A stretch of 64,000 bases of DNA, from positions 310,001 to 374,000 of the forward strand of contig NZ_JANIOF010000004.1 in the NCBI RefSeq assembly GCF_024733555.1. The letters run 5' to 3'. The notes under the pieces were generated by a model, which saw only the letters and a program-made list of their open reading frames with translations, did no database searches and was not told where the DNA came from. A program made the translations under genes and the position numbers. The stretch is from Paenibacillus sp. SC116. Lineage in GTDB: Bacteria > Bacillota > Bacilli > Paenibacillales > Paenibacillaceae. Positions within the stretch are counted from its first letter, which is position 1. Each line of letters starts with the position of its first letter. Positions 1 through 8,934 of the stretch are shown here, one piece after another.

Positions 1-2
1 AG

Positions 3-2396
3 ATGACAGGACAGAATAACGCAGCACAAGTTACAGCAAGTGTGATTGGTTACCCGCGAATTGGGAAACAACGTGAGTGGAAAAAAGCTTTGGAAGCCTA
101 TTGGGCAGGCAAGAGCGACTATAGTCAAACCGTAGCGGAATTGGATCGAATCGAAGTAGATCGGTTGCAGCATTTGGCTGATGCCGGATTAAACTATATT
201 CCTGTGAATGACTACTCATGGTATGATCATGTGCTTGATCAAAGTGTTACATTTGGTATTATTCCTGAGCGTTTCCATTCGCTGGCTGCGCAGATCGAGT
301 CTTGTAGTCAGATAGAAGCAGGTCAAACATCTATTCCACAAGAGGTGGCTGATCTTGCTTTCGCAATCGCAAGAGGAACGGCGCAGCATCCGGCAAGTGA
401 GATGACGAAATGGTTCAATACGAACTATCATTACATCGTACCTGAGTGGAGCGGACAAGAACCACAATTGCTTGTGAACTTGCCATTATTGGCAGTTAAA
501 CGTGCGAAGCAAGCTCTAGCTGATCGTGCGGCTGTACTGAAGCCTGTTCTAATAGGACCTTATACGTTTGTTCGCTTGATGAAAGGTATCCCTGCAGCAG
601 AACGCGCTGCAGTTATCGCAAAGCTTACGCCTGTCTATGTTCAACTATTGCAATCATTGGAAGCAGAGGGCGTACAAGTTGTACAACTCGATGAGCCCGC
701 ATGGATTTGGGCATTGAATAAAGAAGAACAGCAGCAAGTGCAAGCTACCTATGATGCTCTGCGTCAAGCGGTTCCGTCCCTTGAGCTATGGGTTCAAACG
801 TACTTTGAGGCTGTAGCAGACTACACATTCATTACCTCTTTGCCAGTTGATGTGATCGGTTTAGACTTTGTACACGGCAAAGCACGCAACGAAGCAAGTC
901 TGAAGCAGCATGGCTTCCCAGCTGACAAACGCATTGCGATTGGCGTACTAGATGGCCGCAATGTATGGCGTACTGATCTACAAGCTGTCGTAACCGAATT
1001 GGAGCAGACAATCGAGCCTGTTGTCGCAAAAGAAAGATGGATCGTGCAGCCATCTTGCAGCTTGCTTCATGTTCCTCTTGCTTTGCGCGAAGAGAGCAAG
1101 CTTTCACAGTTGATGGTTGATGCTCTTGCTGGTGCAGAAGAGAAGCTTGTTGAGATCGTAACGATTGCAAATGCTTTGAACGATCCAAGCACAGCGAAAG
1201 AGCTGCTTGCTGCAAGCAGTGCGGCTGTTCAAGCTTGGCGCACAGCTCCAGAAAGACAGCGCCCACAAGTTCGTGAAGCGTTAAAGGACATCCATCAGGA
1301 TGAGAAGCTATTGACGCGCGAAGCGTTCCAAGAGCGTTTGAAGCTGCAAGAGCAAAGATGGCCTCAGCTGCCGTTGCTGCCAACGACATCAATCGGAAGT
1401 CTTCCGCAGACGTTGGATGTGCGTAAGGCGCGTCAGCGTTTCCGTAAAGGGGAGTGGGACTTAGCTGCCTATACGGAATACTTGCAAGCAGAAATGAAAC
1501 GTTGGGTCGAGATTCAAGAAGAGATTGGCATCGATGTGCTTGTGCATGGTGAGTTCGAGCGTACCGATATGGTTGAGTACTTTGGCGAGAAGCTTGATGG
1601 CTTTGTCTTTACGCAAAATGGATGGGTTCAATCTTACGGCTCCCGCTGCGTAAAACCACCGTTGCTCTACGGAGATATCGCTTTCCGTTCTGCCATGACT
1701 GTGGAAGAGACAGAATTTGCTCAAACGCTTACCAAGCAGCCGGTTAAAGGTATGTTGACAGGACCGGTTACGATCTTGAACTGGTCGTTCGTTCGTGATG
1801 ACTTGTCTCGTGAAGAGGTATCCTATCAACTGGCATGGGCATTGCGCCAAGAAATTATTGCGCTTGAAGAAGCGGGCATCGGCATGATTCAAGTTGATGA
1901 GCCAGCAGTTAAGGAAGGCATGCCGCTGCATGCAGACGATGCGGTTCATTATCGCAAATGGACAGTTGATGCATTCCGTCTTGCTACAGCAGGCGTAAGA
2001 CCTGATACGCAAATTCATACGCATATGTGCTATTGCGACTTCTCTGACATGGTAGACCTTATCCGTGATATGGATGCCGATGTAATTTCGCTAGAAACGG
2101 CACGCAGCGGTGGAGACATCGTAGAAGCGTTCTCACGCAATCACTATGAGCTTGGCATTGGACTAGGCGTATACGATATTCATAGCCCACGTGTCCCTTC
2201 TGTGGAGGAAATGGAGCAATGTATTACTCGCGCGCTTGAAGTATTGCCTGCACGCACGTTCTGGATTAACCCAGACTGCGGACTTAAAACTCGTGGTGAG
2301 AAAGAAACGATCGAAGCGCTGAAAAATATGACAGAGGCAGCAGCACGTGCACGGAAGAAGCTTGCTGAAGCATCTGCAACACCAACTCATTCGTAA
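3..2396 (+). CDS. metE: Cobalamin-independent methionine synthase
   Basis: Cytosolic enzyme that transfers the methyl group of 5-methyltetrahydropteroyltri-glutamate to homocysteine, the last step of methionine synthesis. The 797 residues match the family length (about 755-765) with an N-terminal extension of a few residues and a short tail. The N-terminal domain opens with the typical GYPRIGKQREWKKALEAYW signature. The zinc ligands of the C-terminal barrel are present: H674 and C676 in THMCYC, E698 in SLETARS and C759 in NPDCG, at the same spacing as in the E. coli enzyme. The ATG lies at the third base of the window, so the ribosome binding site and any upstream riboswitch or T-box are out of view and the start cannot be checked. 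A strong terminator follows. Confidence 0.97.
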   Translation: MTGQNNAAQVTASVIGYPRIGKQREWKKALEAYWAGKSDYSQTVAELDRIEVDRLQHLADAGLNYIPVNDYSWYDHVLDQSVTFGIIPERFHSLAAQIESCSQIEAGQTSIPQEVADLAFAIARGTAQHPASEMTKWFNTNYHYIVPEWSGQEPQLLVNLPLLAVKRAKQALADRAAVLKPVLIGPYTFVRLMKGIPAAERAAVIAKLTPVYVQLLQSLEAEGVQVVQLDEPAWIWALNKEEQQQVQATYDALRQAVPSLELWVQTYFEAVADYTFITSLPVDVIGLDFVHGKARNEASLKQHGFPADKRIAIGVLDGRNVWRTDLQAVVTELEQTIEPVVAKERWIVQPSCSLLHVPLALREESKLSQLMVDALAGAEEKLVEIVTIANALNDPSTAKELLAASSAAVQAWRTAPERQRPQVREALKDIHQDEKLLTREAFQERLKLQEQRWPQLPLLPTTSIGSLPQTLDVRKARQRFRKGEWDLAAYTEYLQAEMKRWVEIQEEIGIDVLVHGEFERTDMVEYFGEKLDGFVFTQNGWVQSYGSRCVKPPLLYGDIAFRSAMTVEETEFAQTLTKQPVKGMLTGPVTILNWSFVRDDLSREEVSYQLAWALRQEIIALEEAGIGMIQVDEPAVKEGMPLHADDAVHYRKWTVDAFRLATAGVRPDTQIHTHMCYCDFSDMVDLIRDMDADVISLETARSGGDIVEAFSRNHYELGIGLGVYDIHSPRVPSVEEMEQCITRALEVLPARTFWINPDCGLKTRGEKETIEALKNMTEAAARARKKLAEASATPTHS

Positions 2397-2445
2397 CATT
2401 TGCAATTGTTCAATTATTTGCCTTTCATAAAATAAATGGTATGAT

Positions 2446-2480
2446 AATAAACCCGCCTGATAGCTGTAGGCGGGTTTATT
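2446..2480 (+). terminator. Rho-independent terminator of metE
   Basis: Perfect 13-bp inverted repeat (AATAAACCCGCCT with its complement) around a 9-base loop, 50 bases after the metE stop. The 3' arm ends in TTTATT, giving a modest T-tract. Confidence 0.85.
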
Positions 2481-2712
2481 GCTGTCTATGTGGGTTGTAT
2501 CGATATAAGGATGCATGATTCGTATTGAATGGCTCCCCGAGCAGAGAAATGCTCATCTTTCATATAATATAGAACATACATATTGACTACTTGCTTGCAG
2601 AGCGGAGGGCGTATACAATAAGGTACGGTTCCATCACTTTCAAGCGAGACAACAAACCCTACAACGAGTAATTATCTATTCATCAAATGAATCGATTAAA
2701 AAGGAGGTAGCT
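2481..2712. other. Intergenic region
   Basis: Together with the metE terminator this makes a 316-base stretch without a gene. Apart from the ribosome binding site of the next gene I see no repeat, riboswitch or convincing promoter here. Confidence 0.5.
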
Positions 2713-3783
2713 GTGAATTTGGGAGCACGCGTACTTAAGACAGGAATAGCAGTTACCTTAGCACTGTATATTAGTCAATTATTGAATTTCCAAAGTCCGG
2801 TCATAGCTGCTGTGGCGGCTATTTTTGCCATTCAGCCATCTATTTATCGCTCTTGGCGACATTTCCGTGAGCAGCTGCAAGCAAATACGCTTGGGGCGAT
2901 ACTGGCGTTGTCAGCAGGGATGATCGTTTCCAATGAGCCATTTGCCATAGGAGTCGTTTGCATCGTTGTTATTGTCATTTGTCTTAAGATGAAGATGGAA
3001 GAAACGATAGGTTTGACACTGGTTACGGTTATTGCCGTGATGGAAGCATCGAGCGAGTGGCAGTTCGCCCTAGATCGATTCTCACAAGTGTTAATTGGTA
3101 TTGCTTGTGCTTGCCTAATTAACGTCATTGTGATGCCTCCACGTCCAAAAGAGCAGTTTAACAATCAGATTCAATCCGTATTTAATCGTCTATCGTTGTT
3201 GCTTCGTACCGTCATTTCCGACGAGATGAAGGAGCAAGCGTTTAAGGCGGAAAAGGATGAACTGGAGAAAGCTGTATCAACATTGACAGATAAATATAAG
3301 CTCTTTGAGGAAGAGACGAAGAAGCTGCATAAGCCTAAATATCGATATACGCGTCAACTCGTTGTATATAAACAACTCGTGCACACGCTTAGAATTGGCT
3401 TGGATGTGTTGGAATCGATTGATGAGCATTATTTTCAATCACCGCGGACGGAAGCAATCGATAAGCTGTTTGATGATCATGTGGAAGCGTTAATGAAGGG
3501 ACATGAATTTGTTCATCTTAAGCTGCAGGACAAAGTAAAGCCGGAAAGTACAGAAATCGAAGAAATGCAGTTGAAGATGGATGCGTTTCTAAATGACATG
3601 ATCAAGCATAGTTCGGATGAAGAGGCTGGCATGCAGCGTTTAGCTCTAGTGGCTTCATCGATGTACCGTTATGGATTCCAAATTAGTCGCTTGGATCGTC
3701 TCGTAGGGCATGTGGAGCCGGCTCAGACGAATAAGCCTATTCCGCATTGGTGGAAAACTTGGTTTAAGAGCAAGGATAGTTAA
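2713..3783 (+). CDS. Aromatic acid exporter family membrane protein (FUSC/ArAE-like)
   Basis: Predicted inner-membrane protein of 356 residues. The first about 145 residues hold several hydrophobic segments with the family-typical stretch SPVIAAVAAIFAIQPSIYRS. The remainder is a charged, helical cytoplasmic domain. This layout is that of the Firmicute aromatic acid exporter family (ArAE_1 plus its C-terminal domain). The substrate is unknown; the family name derives from distant p-hydroxybenzoate efflux proteins. The start is GTG, chosen because AAAAAGGAGG lies 7 bases upstream. The gene is monocistronic between two terminators. Confidence 0.8.
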   Translation: MNLGARVLKTGIAVTLALYISQLLNFQSPVIAAVAAIFAIQPSIYRSWRHFREQLQANTLGAILALSAGMIVSNEPFAIGVVCIVVIVICLKMKMEETIGLTLVTVIAVMEASSEWQFALDRFSQVLIGIACACLINVIVMPPRPKEQFNNQIQSVFNRLSLLLRTVISDEMKEQAFKAEKDELEKAVSTLTDKYKLFEEETKKLHKPKYRYTRQLVVYKQLVHTLRIGLDVLESIDEHYFQSPRTEAIDKLFDDHVEALMKGHEFVHLKLQDKVKPESTEIEEMQLKMDAFLNDMIKHSSDEEAGMQRLALVASSMYRYGFQISRLDRLVGHVEPAQTNKPIPHWWKTWFKSKDS

Positions 3784-3874
3784 GTTGGTGTGTACTTTAT
3801 CGTCAAGCTATTATGGATTCTTTGATTCATTCTGGATGGCATGTAAAGGTTAACCGAATTGTATTACTGACAAA

Positions 3875-3918
3875 GATCTCTGCTGTCCGTTGAACAGTGC
3901 AGAGATCCTTTTTATTTT
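3875..3918 (+). terminator. Terminator after the exporter gene
   Basis: GATCTCTGCTGT pairs with ACAGTGCAGAGATC (one bulge) around a short loop, followed by CTTTTTATTTT. It lies 91 bases after the stop codon. Confidence 0.85.
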
Positions 3919-3986
3919 GCGTCGTGGATGATTGTAACTAAAATAAGGCAACATAGCGATGATATCATCTTGGAAGGAAGAGGACT

Positions 3987-4922
3987 ATGCAGACGAAGCG
4001 CTTTTACCAGCAGCGTCTAGATGAATCGGTGGAGGAAAGCCGGAAAGTAGCATACAAAGGTCGTGTTGCTGAATATATACCAGGTTTGGCAGCAGCACCG
4101 CAGCATGCGTTAGGCATTGCATTATGGGGCACAGACGGGCAGTTTTTTCAATCCGGTGATACGGATTTGCACTTTACGATGCAAAGTATATCGAAAGTAT
4201 TTTCACTGCTTCTTGCATTGATGGATAGTGGAGAGAAGGCGGTATTTCAAAAAGTAGGTATGGAACCTACAGGTGATGACTTTAACTCCATTCTGAAGTT
4301 GGAGCTTGTTGATCCAGGTAAGCCGTTTAATCCATTTATTAATGCAGGAGCGATCGTGATCGCTTCACTCATTCACGGAGATGGGCCAGATGAAAAGAGC
4401 GAAAGACTGCTGCAATTTATTCGAGCATTGGCTCACGATAATCGGCTGGATTATAACGAAGCTGTATATGAGTCAGAACGGGAAACGGCTCATCGCAATC
4501 GTTCCATCGCGTATTATTTGAAGGATAACGGCGTGCTGGAAGATGATGTAGAAGAAACGTTGGAAGTGTATTTCCGCCAATGTTCGATTGTTGTAAACTG
4601 CAAGCAGTTAGCTCACATGGCACTTGTACTCGCTTCTGATGGTGTAGATCCGGTAACGAAGCAGCAGATTATACCGCGTCGCTACATACAAATAGCCAAG
4701 TCATTTATGGTTACTTGCGGTATGTATAATGCGTCTGGGGAATTTGCGATTGAGGTAGGACTCCCAGCCAAAAGCGGTGTGTCAGGGGGGATTTTGTCGG
4801 TTGTTCCTGGAAAATGGGGTATCGGTATCATTGGGCCTGCATTGAATAGTAAAGGAAACAGTGTGGCAGGCGTACAATTGCTGCGTCATTTATCGAAAGA
4901 TTGGGACTGGAGTATTTTCTAG
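3987..4922 (+). CDS. glsA: Glutaminase
   Basis: Hydrolyses L-glutamine to glutamate and ammonia in the cytosol; beta-lactamase-like serine-dependent fold. The 311 residues match the usual family length (about 305-330). The catalytic S67-x-x-K70 pair sits in MQSISKVF. Other family signatures are NPFINAGAI, followed by a QCSIVVNCKQLAHMALVLA block and the C-terminal AKSGVSGGILSVVPGKWGI. The ATG at 3987 is preceded by GGAAGGAAGAGG at good spacing. Single gene, ending in a shared terminator with the convergent cytochrome gene. Confidence 0.95.
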   Translation: MQTKRFYQQRLDESVEESRKVAYKGRVAEYIPGLAAAPQHALGIALWGTDGQFFQSGDTDLHFTMQSISKVFSLLLALMDSGEKAVFQKVGMEPTGDDFNSILKLELVDPGKPFNPFINAGAIVIASLIHGDGPDEKSERLLQFIRALAHDNRLDYNEAVYESERETAHRNRSIAYYLKDNGVLEDDVEETLEVYFRQCSIVVNCKQLAHMALVLASDGVDPVTKQQIIPRRYIQIAKSFMVTCGMYNASGEFAIEVGLPAKSGVSGGILSVVPGKWGIGIIGPALNSKGNSVAGVQLLRHLSKDWDWSIF

Positions 4923-4970
4923 AAATATACGAAATTGAATTGCGAAATTTCATTAATATGCTACATAAAA

Positions 4971-5013
4971 AAACAGCGGTAGTCCAACATTGTTGGCTCT
5001 ACCGCTGTTTTTT
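4971..5013. terminator. Bidirectional terminator between glsA and the cytochrome c gene
   Basis: AAACAGCGGTAG pairs perfectly with CTACCGCTGTTT, with an inner CCAAC/GTTGG hairpin. It is flanked by A-rich sequence on the left and T-rich sequence on the right, so it can stop transcription from both convergent genes. Confidence 0.9.
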
Positions 5014-5018
5014 TATTC

Positions 5019-5399
5019 TTATTTTTTCTCACTTAGCCATGCAGCTAACTGTGCAATCTCTTCATCTTTCAATTGTCCTTCAAAAGCAGGCATGCTGCCT
5101 TTACCGGCATGTATAAGCTTGTAAATAGCTTCCGTATCCATCTTGCTGCCTACTTTATTAAGAGGTAGACCGATTCCACCTTCCAAATTACCACCGTGAC
5201 AAGACAAGCAGCTTTGCTTGTACAACGCTTCTGCTTGCGCAGCATCTAATGTGACCGCCGGCATCTCTGGTCCTTTCGGGCCGCCTTTAGCCAATGGCTC
5301 GTCTGGATTGACAACCTTCTCCATCATAATGAAGACAGCGGTTGCAACAGCTGCTAGCAAAAGATAAGCCATAATCCATTTCTTAAGATGATTAACCAT
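5019..5399 (-). CDS. cccA: Membrane-anchored cytochrome c (c-550 type)
   Basis: Small electron-transfer protein outside the cytoplasmic membrane. An N-terminal membrane anchor (residues about 8-26) is followed by a single cytochrome c domain with the haem attachment motif C64-L-S-C-H68 and a probable distal ligand M103 in GSMPAF. The 126-residue length and layout match B. subtilis CccA. A longer in-frame start exists, but the ATG at 5399 is chosen because AGGAGG lies 9 bases in front of it. Converges with glsA. The symbol rests on architecture only; CccB-like lipoprotein cytochromes are excluded because there is no lipobox. Confidence 0.85.
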   Translation of the reverse strand: MVNHLKKWIMAYLLLAAVATAVFIMMEKVVNPDEPLAKGGPKGPEMPAVTLDAAQAEALYKQSCLSCHGGNLEGGIGLPLNKVGSKMDTEAIYKLIHAGKGSMPAFEGQLKDEEIAQLAAWLSEKK

Positions 5400-5788
5400 G
5401 AACATTCTCCTCCTGATATGCTTGTATAGGCTTACTTCAAAAGTCTCGCAATGAATTGCTTTGTCATCTAAGTTGTATGGATTCATGCTGGATAAGTATG
5501 TAATCGAATCGCCTAATTATGAATTAGGAATTCGCGGTACAAGATGATAAGAAGAGCGATTGCTAGGTAGTAGGCTTGTTAGTTGGGAAGCGTTGATGTA
5601 ATAGACCACTGTATCGTATACTTGCAGCATCATTGATACTATCGATTGTGTGACATATATAGAAAGAGAATCGAATCCGTTCATCAATAATATGGAAAAA
5701 GCAAGTCAACGAATCTATAGTATCATAGCTTCATGAATGGTGACAAAGATTATATTAATTAATCCAAAAATTATAGGGAGGAAAGGCA
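5400..5788. other. Divergent intergenic region
   Basis: About 390 bases separate the divergent cytochrome and DUF72 genes. Only the two ribosome binding sites are clear (AGGAGG for each side). The rest is AT-rich and probably holds both promoters, but I found no pair of boxes good enough to call. Confidence 0.4.
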
Positions 5789-6640
5789 ATGATCCGTGTT
5801 GGGTTGGCAGGATGGGGCGATCATGATGAGTTGTACCCAATAGGGACGAAAGGCTCTAGTAAGTTAGGTCGGTATCATGAACATTTTGCTGCGGTTGAGT
5901 GCGATAGCACCTTCTATGCAGTACCTTCGCAACAAATTGTTCACAGATGGGTAGAACAGACTCCTTCTAATTTCCACTTTATAGTGAAAGCTTACCAAGG
6001 GATGACGGGTCATCGCAAGATGGATTCCGCATTTACATCGAATATTCACATGTTTGACACATTTAAGCAGGCGATTGCCCCTATGATAGAGACGAATAAG
6101 CTTGCTTGTGTCCTATTTCAATATCCTCCGTGGTTTAAGTGTGAACGCAAGCATGTAGACATTTTAAGGCGAACTCGTGCGTGGATGGGTGAAATACCAA
6201 TAGCGTTGGAGTTCCGCCATCAAAGTTGGTTTCGAGATGATATGCGGGAGAAGACACTTGAGTTCATGCGTGAGGAGAATTGGATTCACAGTGTATGTGA
6301 CGAGCCCCAAGCAGGGGAAGGATCCATTCCTGCGGTTATAGAGGGGACGCATGCTGATATGACGATGGTACGTATGCATGGGCGTCATATGGCGGGATGG
6401 ATAAATGAGGCTAGCAGCGATAATTGGCGAGAAGTGCGCTACCTGTACAATTATAACGCGGAGGAGCTGCAAGAATGGGTAGGGCATGTTCGACAGCTAG
6501 AACAGCACTCTAAGCACGTCATTGTCATTTTTAACAACAATTCAGGCGGACATGCTGCGGGTAATGCCAAACAATTTATGAAGCTGCTAGGGCAGCAGGC
6601 AGCGCCGATGGCGCCGAGGCAAATATCGCTATTTGATTAG
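5789..6640 (+). CDS. DUF72 family protein (YecE/YunF-like)
   Basis: Soluble protein of 283 residues belonging to the DUF72 family, a TIM-barrel-like fold of unknown biochemical role. Seen in the sequence: the opening MIRVGLAGWGDHDELYP, the early AVECDSTFYAVPS motif, the FHFIVKAYQGMTGHRK segment, the LEFRHQSWF motif, and late VRMHGRH and FNNNSGGHAAGNAKQF motifs that mark the family. The start is supported by ATAGGGAGGAAAGG at 7 bases. The gene stands alone; its neighbours (cytochrome c and a siderophore lipoprotein) give no clue to its function. Confidence 0.85.
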   Translation: MIRVGLAGWGDHDELYPIGTKGSSKLGRYHEHFAAVECDSTFYAVPSQQIVHRWVEQTPSNFHFIVKAYQGMTGHRKMDSAFTSNIHMFDTFKQAIAPMIETNKLACVLFQYPPWFKCERKHVDILRRTRAWMGEIPIALEFRHQSWFRDDMREKTLEFMREENWIHSVCDEPQAGEGSIPAVIEGTHADMTMVRMHGRHMAGWINEASSDNWREVRYLYNYNAEELQEWVGHVRQLEQHSKHVIVIFNNNSGGHAAGNAKQFMKLLGQQAAPMAPRQISLFD

Positions 6641-6705
6641 CTGAGAACTAGTCAACAGAGGTGAGCATGTATGATAACACTTATAGTATTAACAAAGTAA
6701 AAAGA

Positions 6706-6751
6706 CAACCCTCTGCACGGAAGGAGTGGGGGCATCCCATGCAGAGGGTTG
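6706..6751 (-). terminator. Terminator of the siderophore lipoprotein gene
   Basis: CAACCCTCTGCA pairs perfectly with TGCAGAGGGTTG. Read on the minus strand the hairpin is followed by TCTTTTTAC, a good T-tract, only 9 bases after the lipoprotein stop. On the plus strand the tail is poor, so it may only weakly serve the DUF72 gene. Confidence 0.85.
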
Positions 6752-6759
6752 TTGATTAA

Positions 6760-7773
6760 CTACATTTGCTCCGAATATTTGACGAGTTCGTCAACGAGCA
6801 AATTAGCGGATATAATATTACCGGAAAGATTCCAAATGACTTCATCAACTTTGAAAGTTTTCTTGTTCTTCGCAACTTCTAGCTGTTGGAAGAGTGGGTC
6901 TTTCATCCATTCTTCTTGCTGTTTTGTTCCAAGCTTCTCTTCTGTGAAGTCAGCGTTGAAGTAGAACATGATATCTCCGTCCATGTCAGCCATACGCTCT
7001 TTCGTTACAACTTCCATGAACTCATCTTTATCTTGTGCTGCTGGACGAGCGAAGCCTAAGTCTTTCAAAATAACACCAGAGAATGTATCGTTCATGTAAA
7101 TACGAACTTTTTCAGGTACGAAGCGTACCATGGATACTTTTGTGGACAATTTGTCGCCGATTTTTGTTTTCGCTTCAGCAACGCGATCATCGTATTTCTT
7201 CATTTCCTCTGCGCCTTTTTCTTTCAAGTTCAAAGCTTCAGCGTAAAGAGTGAAGTTTTGCTTCCAATCGCCTGCAAGATCCTCGGATACAACAGTTGTA
7301 GCCATACCTTGTAGTTGAGAATAAATTTTCTCATGGCGAACTTTGTTCGCGATAATCAAGTCTGGTTTCAAGCTTGCGATTAGTTCTAAGTTAGGCTCGG
7401 TCTCTTCACCAAGCTCCGTAACGCCTTCCAATTGATCTTTCAAGTGAGGGAACCATGTATCACCTAAACCTGATTTAACTGCACCAACAGGTTTTACGCC
7501 AAGTGCCAATACAGCTTCAGTTGCTTCATTTGTAAGAACAACAACGTTTTTCGGTGTGCCTTTAATTTCAGCTTCACCCATTGCGTGTTTTACTTTGCGA
7601 ACTTCATCTGTTGTAGCTGCAGGAGCTTCTGTGCTCGTTTTAGGTGCAGCTGGAGTCGCCGTGCCGCTGTCTTTCGCGCCGCAACCTGCAGCGATCAATG
7701 CAATCACGCAAGCTAGCATGATAGGCAGAAGACGAAGTTTGAACTTAGATCTTTTTGACTGAGTTGAAGACAT
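6760..7773 (-). CDS. Iron-siderophore ABC transporter substrate-binding lipoprotein
   Basis: Extracytoplasmic binding protein of the FhuD/FeuA type (type III periplasmic-binding fold), 337 residues. It has a basic start, a hydrophobic segment and the lipobox LIAAGC with C31 as the lipidation site. A disordered AT/P-rich linker follows, then the binding domain (NVVVLTNEATEAVLALGVKPVG, LIASLKPDLIIAN). The start at 7773 is chosen over an upstream one because GGAGGGG lies 8 bases ahead and because the longer frame would read through the Fur box. It lies downstream of the two permease genes but has its own Fur-boxed promoter, probably for higher expression. The closest known arrangement is B. subtilis YfiY with YfiZ/YfhA; the ligand cannot be told from sequence. 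Confidence 0.9.
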   Translation of the reverse strand: MSSTQSKRSKFKLRLLPIMLACVIALIAAGCGAKDSGTATPAAPKTSTEAPAATTDEVRKVKHAMGEAEIKGTPKNVVVLTNEATEAVLALGVKPVGAVKSGLGDTWFPHLKDQLEGVTELGEETEPNLELIASLKPDLIIANKVRHEKIYSQLQGMATTVVSEDLAGDWKQNFTLYAEALNLKEKGAEEMKKYDDRVAEAKTKIGDKLSTKVSMVRFVPEKVRIYMNDTFSGVILKDLGFARPAAQDKDEFMEVVTKERMADMDGDIMFYFNADFTEEKLGTKQQEEWMKDPLFQQLEVAKNKKTFKVDEVIWNLSGNIISANLLVDELVKYSEQM

Positions 7774-7815
7774 GTTAATAACCCCTCCGATTGATGTATG
7801 TAGTCCCTCTTGAGT

Positions 7816-7834
7816 GATAATGATTATCATTATC
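7816..7834. promoter_or_regulatory. Fur box
   Basis: GATAATGATTATCATTATC is a perfect copy of the classical 19-bp Fur consensus. It lies just downstream of the predicted -10 of the lipoprotein gene, so Fur bound there would block transcription when iron is plentiful. Confidence 0.95.
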
Positions 7835-7843
7835 TATATACTC

Positions 7844-7873
7844 ATTATTAAATAAGTTGGGGAAGTTTGTCAA
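7844..7873 (-). promoter_or_regulatory. SigA-type promoter of the siderophore lipoprotein gene
   Basis: On the minus strand TTGACA (7873-7868) is followed after 18 bases by AATAAT (7849-7844). The transcript would start at or near the Fur box. Confidence 0.7.
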
Positions 7874-7890
7874 TCATTTTTTGAATTCTT

Positions 7891-8934
7891 TTATAATTGC
7901 TTACGATTCTGAAGCAGCAAATAGATAAAGAATGGAGCTCCAAGCACTGCCGTGAATACGCCTGCTGGTATCTCTGTAGGTTGAAACAGCAATCGACCGA
8001 TATAATCTGCACCGACTAATAGCATGGCGCCAATACTTGCTGAAAGCGGGATTAACCAGCCATGCATCGGTCCAATTAAACTCCTTGCAATATGAGGCGC
8101 GATTAAGCCGACGAAGGCAATTGGCCCAGACATGCCGACTGCGGAGCCCGCTAGTGCAACACTAATAAAGAGAATAAGCAGACGATATCGCTCGACGGAT
8201 TGACCAACGCTGCTTGCAGTTGCATCACCTAGCACTTGTGTATTTAGATGACGGGTCATAAAGAATGACAAGGTCATGAATACGACGAACCAGGGCAGCA
8301 GTGTCCATACATAGTCCATCGAGAGACCATACACACTACCTGTCATCCAAGTAATGATTTGCGTAGCTAAGAAGGATGGGCCAGCTACGAGCATGTACAT
8401 TGTAATTGAACCCGCAGCTGTAGAAATACCTAACCCGATCAATATGAGTCGATAAGGTGATATTCCATCTTTCCAAGCGAACAAATAAATAAGAATCGCT
8501 GTAACCATTGCTCCTGATATAGCTACGAGTGGCAGCCAATGAATGCTTAATGATCCGCTTGTTAGAGTTATAAATGTAACAGCAGCAGCAGAACCGCCGC
8601 CATTAACGCCCAACAATTCTGGTGAAGCTAGCGGGTTACGGATGACCGCCTGCAGCATGAGACCAGCAACGCCCAAGGATGCGCCAATCATGAGAGCCAT
8701 AAGCAGTCGAGGAAGACGCAGGTTCATAACAACCATTTCATATGTAGGATTATCTACCCCTAATATAAGTACTGAAAATACATCTTTTATAGGAATGTAC
8801 ATGCTGCCAAAAGAAATGCTGGCCAATGAAAGTACAAACAAAGAGATCATTGCGATTATTGTAATGATTAGCCCGCGAGCATGAATTTGAAATGAGAAGC
8901 GGGAAGACTTTCCACGCAGTGTAATATACTTCAT
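7891..8934 (-). CDS. Iron-siderophore ABC transporter permease (FecCD family)
   Basis: Polytopic inner-membrane permease of 347 residues with about nine hydrophobic segments, forming half of the channel for ferric-siderophore uptake. FecCD-family signatures include LRLPRLLMALMIGASLGVAG, NPLASPELLGVNGG and the cytoplasmic-loop region GPIAFVGLIAPHIAR that contacts the ATPase. Its ATG overlaps the stop of the upstream permease by 4 bases (ATGA), so the two are translationally coupled. No ATP-binding protein is encoded beside it, so a shared ATPase elsewhere (as YusV serves several such systems in B. subtilis) is inferred. Confidence 0.92.
   Translation of the reverse strand: MKYITLRGKSSRFSFQIHARGLIITIIAMISLFVLSLASISFGSMYIPIKDVFSVLILGVDNPTYEMVVMNLRLPRLLMALMIGASLGVAGLMLQAVIRNPLASPELLGVNGGGSAAAVTFITLTSGSLSIHWLPLVAISGAMVTAILIYLFAWKDGISPYRLILIGLGISTAAGSITMYMLVAGPSFLATQIITWMTGSVYGLSMDYVWTLLPWFVVFMTLSFFMTRHLNTQVLGDATASSVGQSVERYRLLILFISVALAGSAVGMSGPIAFVGLIAPHIARSLIGPMHGWLIPLSASIGAMLLVGADYIGRLLFQPTEIPAGVFTAVLGAPFFIYLLLQNRKQL

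Noticed and set aside
832-1392. Long antisense open frames within metE (also 1461-2024) and within other large genes
   Set aside because: They lie opposite a conserved enzyme, show no ribosome binding site and have compositions expected of mirror frames.
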